This document shows, one piece after another, positions 13,924-19,440 of a stretch of 23,294 nt of DNA; the first letter of the stretch is position 1; every line of letters begins with the position of its first letter. The stretch is taken from contig DKTZ01000026.1 in the NCBI GenBank assembly GCA_002490425.1, positions 1 to 23,294 of the forward strand, given 5' to 3'. A program made the translations under genes and the position numbers. The stretch comes from Ruminococcaceae bacterium UBA7217 (GTDB lineage: Bacteria > Bacillota > Clostridia > Oscillospirales > Acutalibacteraceae). Below the pieces are notes generated by a model. It ran no database searches. It was not told the origin of the DNA and saw only the letters and a program-made list of their open reading frames with translations.

Positions 13924-13952
13924 AGTATACCACTATTTACCTACTTTGTCAA
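13924..13952 (-). promoter_or_regulatory. Promoter of the metY-cysK-rrf2 operon
   Basis: A consensus -35 TTGACA (13952-13947) is followed after exactly 17 bp by -10 TATACT (13929-13924). The expected start is near 13917, giving a leader of about 164 nt that holds the Cys-rich small ORF. Both operator-like dyads overlap or abut it. A near-perfect core flanked by operators indicates a strong promoter held down by a repressor. Confidence 0.8.
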
Positions 13953-13958
13953 TTGGTA
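13938..13958 (-). promoter_or_regulatory. Operator-like dyad 2, overlapping the metY -35 box
   Basis: On the - strand it reads TACCAATTGAC-AAAGTAGGTA and matches dyad 1 at 15 of 21 positions, sharing TACCAA at one end and GGTA at the other. The -35 hexamer TTGACA lies inside it. Its centre is 41 bp from dyad 1, close to four helical turns, so two bound dimers would sit on the same face. Confidence 0.6.
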
Positions 13959-13977
13959 TTTAGAACTTTTTTGCATT

Positions 13978-14014
13978 AAAAAATGTCCCCAAAAGAAGTA
14001 ATTCTTTCAGGGAC
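13978..14014 (-). terminator. Intrinsic terminator of the glutamate synthase operon
   Basis: On the - strand, GTCCCTGAAAGAA (14014-14002) pairs with TTCTTTTGGGGAC (13997-13985): 13 bp with two wobbles and a 4-nt loop, followed by ATTTTTT. It lies 31 nt after the last gene of the operon and just before the metY promoter region, insulating the two units. Confidence 0.85.
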
Positions 14015-14045
14015 TGTATTGTCAGATACAAAATCAGTTGAGTGT

Positions 14046-14765
14046 TTAATTTTGCACATACATTTGTTTATACGGGTTTTTACTGTCGGGGAAAATGACT
14101 GTAAATTTTTCAGACATAATTTTCTCTTGTTCAAATCCGAATAGGCGGCAATATTCGTCAATATACGGTTGAATTTCATTGATATCTTCCGGTGTTGCCT
14201 CACGTGAGGAAACCTGCTTCGGCAGAGAAACACCGTTTAAATCTTCCCGCAAAAATACCTTTCCGCCGTGCATTCCCGTGCAGGGGAAATTGCCGACTAT
14301 AGACTTTTTATCTTTGTCAATTCCCAAGAGAATAATCAATCCGCCTGCCTGATATTCTCCCAAAAAGCTTCCCGCTGTTCCGCCGATAACCATTACAGGC
14401 TTCTTTTCTTTGTATTCCTTCATATGTATTCCCGCACGGTAGCCTGCATTGCCTTTTATGTATATTTCACCGCCGCGCATTGCATAGCCAACTGCATCGC
14501 CGACGCTTCCGTGAATTATAATTTTACCGTTGTTCATTGTATCGCCTACTGCGTCCTGAGCATTGCCCTTGACAGTAATTTCAGCGCCGTTCAGATATGC
14601 TCCCATAGCGTTACCGGGAATTCCGCTGATTTCAATTTGCCTGTCAGACATTCCTGCGGCGATAAAACGCTGTCCTAAACATTCGGTAATTCGGCAGCTA
14701 CCGTCTGCTTCTCTGATTTTTTGATTAAGAGCTGAGTAGTCAAGCTCTTTAGCGTTAATAACCAT
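14046..14765 (-). CDS. GXGXG-motif protein, glutamate synthase C-terminal-type domain
   Basis: A 239-aa protein built on the right-handed beta-helix that ends the large subunit of classical glutamate synthase and also occurs in FwdC/FmdC subunits. Regular repeats such as GNAMGAYLNGAEITVKGNAQDAVG and GKIIIHGSVGDAVGYAMRGG show the G-x-x-G-x-x-x-G pattern; this span is about residues 50-165. In classical GltB the domain is structural and supports the ammonia tunnel and domain contacts. Here it is a separate gene, the last of five, whose ATG overlaps the oxidoreductase stop by one base. The C-terminal about 70 residues are poorly conserved to my eye. Confidence 0.9.
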   Translation of the reverse strand: MVINAKELDYSALNQKIREADGSCRITECLGQRFIAAGMSDRQIEISGIPGNAMGAYLNGAEITVKGNAQDAVGDTMNNGKIIIHGSVGDAVGYAMRGGEIYIKGNAGYRAGIHMKEYKEKKPVMVIGGTAGSFLGEYQAGGLIILLGIDKDKKSIVGNFPCTGMHGGKVFLREDLNGVSLPKQVSSREATPEDINEIQPYIDEYCRLFGFEQEKIMSEKFTVIFPDSKNPYKQMYVQN

Positions 14766-16006
14766 TATACGACACCTCCGAGTTTGGATTTACAATAATC
14801 TTTTCCGAAAGAATAAAGAGTCGGAGTTTGCTTTAGCGCATCAAAATCAACACAGTCAATAGGCATTTTATTACGAATCATACTTGTATATATTCCTGCA
14901 CGTTCCGTGTCGTTTATTATTATAAAGCCTTTTAAAAGTCCGTCTTTAATATAGAACCTTTTAATTCCGTTTTTGGATTTAACAGTTTCTTCATCGCCTA
15001 TGTAACTGCCGGCACTCATAATGTGCATTCCGAATAATCCAATTGAGTTCATTGGAATGGCATTTGAAAAATCCGACTCTCCGTCTGCCATATTTATCCC
15101 TGCGCATTTTCCCTGCATATATGCATTGGGCATAAGCGCCATTATTTTGACATTTTCAGATGATATATCAAAAGATTCCGTGCAGTCGCCCGAAGCAAAA
15201 ATATCTGGTAGTGATGTGCGCATTGAAGAGTCAACGTCAATGCCTCTTTCGCATTGTCCGCCTGCTTTTTTAAATATATCTGTGTTCGGTTTTACGCCGA
15301 CTGCAAGTACAAGCACATCAAATTCAATTTCAGCACCGCTCTTCATAACCGCCTTGTTTTTATCAAATTTAACCGCTGTGTCGCCGAGTAAAAGCTTAAT
15401 ACTGTTATTTTCGAGGTGCTTTGCAACAATTTCGGAAGAATCATTGTCCAAAATACTTGAAAGTACTTTTGGCGCTAAATCAAAAATAGTGATTGAGCCC
15501 GCTCTTTTTGCGAGTCCCTCGGCGCATTTGAGACCGATAAGACCTGCACCTGCAATAAGGACACGGCTTTGGGGTGTAACCGCTTTTTCAAGAGCATAAG
15601 CATCATCCAATGTCATAAAATTAAAGTATTGCGGTACACAATCAATTCCCTCAAATTTAGGTATAAAAGGAGATGAACCGCTTGCAATTAACAGCTTTTC
15701 ATAGCATATTTTATCGCCGTTTTTGAGGGTAACAGTTTTGCTGTCAGAATCAAGACTTTCTGCCGTTTCGCCTAAAAGCAGGGTGCAGTTATTTTGTTCA
15801 TAAAAATCTTCATTTCTGTAAAGCATTTTAGAAGGGTTAGTCTTACCTTCAAGAAAATACGAGATAAGCGGTCGGCAATAGGCTTTGTAAGACTCTTTTG
15901 AAATAACGGTTATTTTGCTGTTCTTGTCCACGCTTCTGATTCCTTCAACAGCGCCCACAGTGGCAGTACCGTTTCCGATGATGACATATTTGCTTTTATT
16001 ACTCAT
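14765..16006 (-). CDS. NAD(P)/FAD-dependent oxidoreductase of the split glutamate synthase
   Basis: A 413-aa flavoprotein of the pyridine-nucleotide-disulfide/NirB/rubredoxin-reductase type. The N-terminal FAD fold is VIIGNGTATVGAVEGIR. The NAD(P) fold is VLIAGAGLIGLKCAEGLA in the middle, and the second FAD motif is IFASGDCTES. There is no CxxxxC redox disulfide. It presumably passes electrons from NAD(P)H to the ferredoxin and then the synthase, replacing the usual GltD beta subunit. I prefer ATG 16006 (AGAGG 8 nt upstream) over ATG 16012, which overlaps the ferredoxin stop (TAATG) but lies almost on the SD. It is coupled to the GXGXG gene by a one-base overlap. Confidence 0.92.
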   Translation of the reverse strand: MSNKSKYVIIGNGTATVGAVEGIRSVDKNSKITVISKESYKAYCRPLISYFLEGKTNPSKMLYRNEDFYEQNNCTLLLGETAESLDSDSKTVTLKNGDKICYEKLLIASGSSPFIPKFEGIDCVPQYFNFMTLDDAYALEKAVTPQSRVLIAGAGLIGLKCAEGLAKRAGSITIFDLAPKVLSSILDNDSSEIVAKHLENNSIKLLLGDTAVKFDKNKAVMKSGAEIEFDVLVLAVGVKPNTDIFKKAGGQCERGIDVDSSMRTSLPDIFASGDCTESFDISSENVKIMALMPNAYMQGKCAGINMADGESDFSNAIPMNSIGLFGMHIMSAGSYIGDEETVKSKNGIKRFYIKDGLLKGFIIINDTERAGIYTSMIRNKMPIDCVDFDALKQTPTLYSFGKDYCKSKLGGVV

Positions 16007-16011
16007 TGCCA

Positions 16012-16440
16012 TTACCTCTCTTCATAAACTATCGCTCTGTTGGGGCAGCCTGTAACGCAGGCCGGCTCATTACAGTCATTTTTTAGACAAAGTTCACATT
16101 TAAGAATTGCTCCGTCACCGTTTTGCCGTATTGCTCCGTAGGGACACACAAGAATACAGGTCTGACAGCCAACGCACTTATTTCTGTCAATCTCAACCGT
16201 GCCTTCAGAATTTCTTGAAAGTGCGCCCGAAATACAGCTCTTAATGCATATTGGGTCTGTGCAGTGACGGCATGATACAGCAAAAGTTATTTTATCGTCA
16301 CCCTCAACTCTTATTCTCGGAAAAATCTCTTTTCCTTTAAGCTTTGCCATATCATTAAGACCAGAATTTGCAAAAGCGCAGTTATATTCGCAAAGATGAC
16401 ATCCGATACAGTGTTCTTCATTAACAAATACTCTTTTCAT
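16012..16440 (-). CDS. 4Fe-4S ferredoxin with four clusters (HycB/DmsB-like electron carrier)
   Basis: This 142-aa polyferredoxin has four Cys groups: CIGCHLCEYNC near residue 11, CRHCTDPICIKSC near 57, CVGCQTCILVC near 90, and CELCLKNDCNEPACVTGC near the end. This is the pattern of HycB/DmsB/NrfC-type electron-transfer subunits. With no signal peptide it is cytoplasmic. It lies between the synthase and oxidoreductase genes with overlaps on both sides (4 nt with the synthase gene), so it most likely wires NAD(P)H oxidation or a cellular ferredoxin pool to the synthase. Confidence 0.93.
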   Translation of the reverse strand: MKRVFVNEEHCIGCHLCEYNCAFANSGLNDMAKLKGKEIFPRIRVEGDDKITFAVSCRHCTDPICIKSCISGALSRNSEGTVEIDRNKCVGCQTCILVCPYGAIRQNGDGAILKCELCLKNDCNEPACVTGCPNRAIVYEER

Positions 16441-17942
16441 TCTCCTGCGTGTGAGATACCGAGAATCTCAAGCTCCTTTTCCGTAAGATTTATTCCTCGC
16501 AGCATAAGTCGGTTACCGCGAAGCGCTTCAATTGAGTTAATACCCATTCCGCCCATAAGCTCCATTATCTCGTGCCGCCAAGCTGTAAGCAGGTTAACAA
16601 GACGTTCACTGCCGATATCGGGATTAAGTCTTTTTACGAGCTCTGGTCTTTGGGTTGCAATACCCCAGTTGCACTTGCCTGTCTGACATGTACGGCACAG
16701 GTGACAGCCTAAGGCTATAAGCGCTGATGTTGCAATATAACAGGCATCTGCACCGAGTGCAATTGCTTTGACAACATCTGAGGCAGAGCGGATACTGCCG
16801 CCTGCAATCAAAGAAACATTATTCCTTATTCCCTCATCACGAAGCCTTTGGTCAACAGCCGCCAGTGCAAGCTCAATAGGAATACCAACGCTGTCACGGA
16901 TTCTTGTGGGTGCTGCGCCCGTTCCGCCTCTGAAGCCGTCAATTGCAATAATATCCGCACCGCTTCGGGCAATGCCGCTGGCTATTGCCGCAATATTGTG
17001 CACAGCCGCAACCTTAACTATTATAGGCTTTTTGTAATTTGTTGCTTCCTTTAACGAAAAAACAAGCTGTCTTAAATCTTCTATTGAATAAATATCGTGG
17101 TGCGGAGCAGGAGAAATTGCGTCCGAACCCTCGGGTATCATTCGTGTTCTTGAAACATCTCCGACTATTTTTGTGCCGGGCAAGTGTCCGCCTATTCCGG
17201 GCTTTGCACCCTGACCCATTTTAATTTCAATAGCTGCGCCTGCGCTCAAATACTCTTCATGAACGCCGAATCTGCCGGACGCTATCTGCACAACGGTATT
17301 TTCTCCATAGCAATAAAAATCCTCGTGCAGACCGCCCTCACCCGTGTTGTAGTAGATGCCAAGCTCCTTTGCGGCTCTGGCGAGGCTCTCGTGTGCATTG
17401 TAGCTTATAGAGCCGTAGCTCATTGCAGAGAACATTACAGGCATTGAAAGTTCAAGCTGAGGTGCAAGCTCAGTCTTTAATGTCCCGTCGGGATTTCTTA
17501 TTATCTCGGAAGGCTTTTTACCCAAGAAAACTCTTGTTTCCATCGGCTCGCGAAGCGGGTCGATGGGTGGATTTGTAACCTGAGACGCATTTATCAGAAT
17601 TCTGTCCCAATAAACGGGCAGGGGCTTTGGGTTGCCCATAGAGCTTAAAAGAACTCCGCCGCTTTCCGCCTGTTTATATATTTCTTTAATTGAGTCTGCC
17701 TGCCAGTTAGCGTTTTCACGGAAGGTGCAATCATTTTTTATAATTTTTAAAGCACGTGTGGGACAAAGTGCAACGCACCTTTGACAGTCAACGCATTTGG
17801 CATCATCAGCTGTCATACAGCCAAGCTCGGGGTCAAATAAATGCACCCCGTTTGCACACTGCCTTTCACAAACACGGCAGCCTATACAGCGGGCAGTGTT
17901 TCTTATAACCTCAAATTCAGGATATATGTACGATATTCCCAT
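16437..17942 (-). CDS. gltB: Glutamate synthase FMN-binding domain protein with N-terminal ferredoxin clusters
   Basis: The 501-aa catalytic core reduces the 2-iminoglutarate formed from 2-oxoglutarate and ammonia to glutamate. Residues 1-75 carry two 4Fe-4S motifs, CIGCRVCERQC and CVDCQRCVALC. The FMN barrel follows with SYGSISYNAHESLA, GQGAKPGIGGHLPG, FRGGTGAAPTRIRDSVGIP and GSIRSASDVVKAIALGADA. The Cys group CHLCRTCQTGKCNWGIATQ corresponds to the Fe-S site of classical GltB. The length and added clusters match the short archaeal or clostridial type. Its ATG overlaps the amidotransferase stop (TGATG). Confidence 0.95.
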   Translation of the reverse strand: MGISYIYPEFEVIRNTARCIGCRVCERQCANGVHLFDPELGCMTADDAKCVDCQRCVALCPTRALKIIKNDCTFRENANWQADSIKEIYKQAESGGVLLSSMGNPKPLPVYWDRILINASQVTNPPIDPLREPMETRVFLGKKPSEIIRNPDGTLKTELAPQLELSMPVMFSAMSYGSISYNAHESLARAAKELGIYYNTGEGGLHEDFYCYGENTVVQIASGRFGVHEEYLSAGAAIEIKMGQGAKPGIGGHLPGTKIVGDVSRTRMIPEGSDAISPAPHHDIYSIEDLRQLVFSLKEATNYKKPIIVKVAAVHNIAAIASGIARSGADIIAIDGFRGGTGAAPTRIRDSVGIPIELALAAVDQRLRDEGIRNNVSLIAGGSIRSASDVVKAIALGADACYIATSALIALGCHLCRTCQTGKCNWGIATQRPELVKRLNPDIGSERLVNLLTAWRHEIMELMGGMGINSIEALRGNRLMLRGINLTEKELEILGISHAGE

Positions 17943-19045
17943 CAGAATGCGCCCTCCTTTACTTTAACTATTACCGGTTCTCCGCCGGCAGGGGAGTAGA
18001 TTTCCGAAACATTCGGCTCTACCGCTCTTATTGCTGCCTCTTCGCTTGCTATATATACCATATCGTCCTTCTCGGCGCATACCATTGACCGAAGCTTTAA
18101 TCGGTCGTTGAGCGCCATAAGCCCGCCCTCAAAGCCGAGTATAATTGAAAATGGTCCTGTAATCAGCAAGCTTGGGTAAACCGTTCTCAAAAATTCAAAT
18201 ACTTTCTTTTCTTTTTCAGGCTTTTTGTCTATTGTTGACCAAAACGGCGCAGCTATTACCGATGCAGTTTCTTCTAAAGTTAAACCTTGTTTTCTCAAAA
18301 GATAATCTGCAATATAAGTAATTACCTCAGTGTCCGTTTGAAGAGTACATTTATAGCCGAACATCTCAATATATCGGCGGTTTGCATCATAAGACGAAAT
18401 TTCACCGTTATGTACTATTGAGTAATCCAGCAAAGCAAATGGATGAGCTCCGCCCCACCAGCCGGGAGTATTAGTAGGGTATCTTCCGTGGGATGTCCAC
18501 ATATATCCTGCGTATTCGTCAAGACGGTAAAACCGGCCTACATCCTCCGGAAAGCCGACTGCTTTGAAAACACCCATATTTTTGCCGCTGGAGAAAACAT
18601 AAGCTCCGTCAATTTGAGTGTTAATTTTCATAACGGTTCTTGCAATATATTCCTTTTCATCAATCTGAAGTCTTGCAAGTACAGAGCTTAAGGGTGCGAC
18701 AAAATAGCGCCAAATAAGCGGAACATTGGTAATTTCAGGGATTTTTTTTATCGGAATATTTTCAGCCTTTACAATTTCAAAACCGTCCTTAAGAAAGTTT
18801 TCACACTGTATTCGGTCTGAATTATCATTGTAAAAAATGTGAAAAGCGTAAAATTCTTTATAGTCGGGGTATATGCCGTAAGCGGCAAACCCTCCGCCCA
18901 ATCCGTTGGAACGGTCATGCATAGGAATCATACTTTTAATTATTCCTTCGCCGCAAAATCTGTTCCCATCTTTAGAAATAACTGCGGATATTGCACAGCC
19001 CGAAGGAATTCTGACTTCTCCCTCTAAAGGAGGTCTTTTATACAT
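17942..19045 (-). CDS. Class II glutamine amidotransferase domain of split glutamate synthase
   Basis: A 367-aa Ntn-type glutaminase that releases ammonia from glutamine for the FMN subunit. The likely nucleophile is Cys17 in RIPSGCAISAVIS; the 16 residues before it would be a cleaved propeptide, as in classical GltB. Further family blocks are GGGFAAYGIYP, WTSHGRYPTNTPGWWGGAHPF, DYSIVHNGEISSYDANR and LQTDTEVITYIADYLL. I chose ATG 19045 (MYKRPPLEGE), 8 nt after AAAGGA. An in-frame upstream ATG at 19090 would lie inside the leader terminator, and one at 19054 overlaps the SD. It is the first gene of a five-gene overlapping operon. Confidence 0.93.
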   Translation of the reverse strand: MYKRPPLEGEVRIPSGCAISAVISKDGNRFCGEGIIKSMIPMHDRSNGLGGGFAAYGIYPDYKEFYAFHIFYNDNSDRIQCENFLKDGFEIVKAENIPIKKIPEITNVPLIWRYFVAPLSSVLARLQIDEKEYIARTVMKINTQIDGAYVFSSGKNMGVFKAVGFPEDVGRFYRLDEYAGYMWTSHGRYPTNTPGWWGGAHPFALLDYSIVHNGEISSYDANRRYIEMFGYKCTLQTDTEVITYIADYLLRKQGLTLEETASVIAAPFWSTIDKKPEKEKKVFEFLRTVYPSLLITGPFSIILGFEGGLMALNDRLKLRSMVCAEKDDMVYIASEEAAIRAVEPNVSEIYSPAGGEPVIVKVKEGAF

Positions 19046-19070
19046 ATAATTCATCCTTTCAAAGCAAAAT

Positions 19071-19118
19071 AAAAAATGACGTCCATTCAAACGGGAGTTA
19101 ACCGTTTGAATGAACGCC
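19071..19118 (-). terminator. Leader terminator (attenuator) ahead of the glutamate synthase operon
   Basis: On the - strand, 19118-19102 pairs with 19094-19078 over 17 bp (two wobbles, core CATTCAAACGG/CCGTTTGAATG), with a 7-nt loop and then ATTTTTTATTTT. It lies between the promoter and the first start codon. Its 5' arm begins only about 12 nt after the predicted transcription start, so there is almost no room for an antiterminator upstream. The element GCAAAGGCGTT (19123-19113) flanks and enters the 5' arm. Release from this terminator must limit operon expression. Confidence 0.85.
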
Positions 19119-19136
19119 TTTGCTCATTTCTTTTCG

Positions 19137-19165
19137 ATTATAGCACAAGGAAAATTTGCTGTCAA
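19137..19165 (-). promoter_or_regulatory. Promoter of the glutamate synthase operon
   Basis: A full-consensus promoter: TTGACA (19165-19160), 17 bp, TATAAT (19142-19137). The start should lie near 19130, giving a leader of about 85 nt. Such a strong core before a terminator suggests that control is mainly after initiation. Confidence 0.88.
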
Positions 19166-19236
19166 GAGTGGCGACTATGATTAAAAAGTTCAAAAAATGT
19201 ACTCTGATTAAAGCAAAATTTGTGCACAATTGCATC

Positions 19237-19265
19237 TTGAAAAACGAAAAAACCGAGAGTATAAT
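19237..19265 (+). promoter_or_regulatory. Promoter of the glutamine synthetase-amt operon
   Basis: TTGAAA (19237-19242), 17 bp, TATAAT (19260-19265). The start should lie near 19272, giving a leader of about 169 nt. It diverges from the glutamate synthase promoter; the -35 boxes are 71 bp apart. A 10-bp perfect palindrome TTGTGCACAA (19220-19229) lies 7 bp upstream of the -35 and may be an activator site. Confidence 0.82.
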
Positions 19266-19277
19266 TCAAAGCATAAG

Positions 19278-19310
19278 GCAAGGGCGTCTTGATGGTTTCA
19301 TCAAGGCGCC
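19278..19310 (+). promoter_or_regulatory. 5'-end hairpin in the glutamine synthetase leader, weak terminator-like
   Basis: GGCGTCTTGATG (19283-19294) pairs with CATCAAGGCGCC (19299-19310): 12 bp, one wobble, 4-nt loop. Flanking AAG/TTT can extend it. TTTAACTTT follows, a poor T tract. The 5' flank carries GCAAGGGCGTC (19278-19288), nearly identical to the element at the start of the divergent glutamate synthase transcript. It starts about 10 nt after the predicted transcription start. Confidence 0.65.
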
Positions 19311-19353
19311 TTTAACTTTATACCGCTTGCGGTAAATTAAATTATGAATTATT

Positions 19354-19419
19354 AAACGGGCAACGGCGTCTGAGCTTTCCCGACTGAACGGTCAGGAGCA
19401 GGTGCAGTGCCCGTTTTTT
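19354..19419 (+). terminator. Second leader terminator immediately before the glutamine synthetase SD
   Basis: AAACGGGCA (19354-19362) pairs with TGCCCGTTT (19408-19416), 9 bp, closing about 45 nt that contain at least one small hairpin (GAC/GTC around 19382-19393). The 3' arm runs into a T6 tract ending at 19419, only 5 nt before the SD. A third GCAAnGGCGTC element (19360-19370) lies in and after its 5' arm. It should stop transcription unless overridden, so the gene is probably under antitermination control. Confidence 0.78.
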
Positions 19420-19440
19420 AATTCAAAAGGAGAATTTTTT

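Noticed and set aside
15021..15599. A 192-codon + strand ORF opposite the FAD oxidoreductase gene.
   Set aside because: It is a shadow frame of a well-conserved gene, with low-complexity Ser/Ala/Pro content and no SD or family match.
19046..19090. Longer amidotransferase start (MNGRHFLFCFERMNY).
   Set aside because: This ATG is within the terminator stem. The AAAGGA SD lies downstream of it and fits ATG 19045.
19354..19419. ANTAR-type two-hairpin antiterminator site in the glutamine synthetase leader. One possible hexaloop, ACTGAA (19383-19388), has A at position 1 and G at position 4.
   Set aside because: The stem would be only 3 bp, and no second hairpin with the same loop rule was found in this leader or in the glutamate synthase leader. 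It remains possible but unsupported.
19402..19440. Upstream in-frame ATG for glutamine synthetase (protein starting MQCPFF).
   Set aside because: It lies inside the leader terminator, and the ATG at 19441 has a well-placed AAAAGGAG SD and begins the usual family N-terminus.
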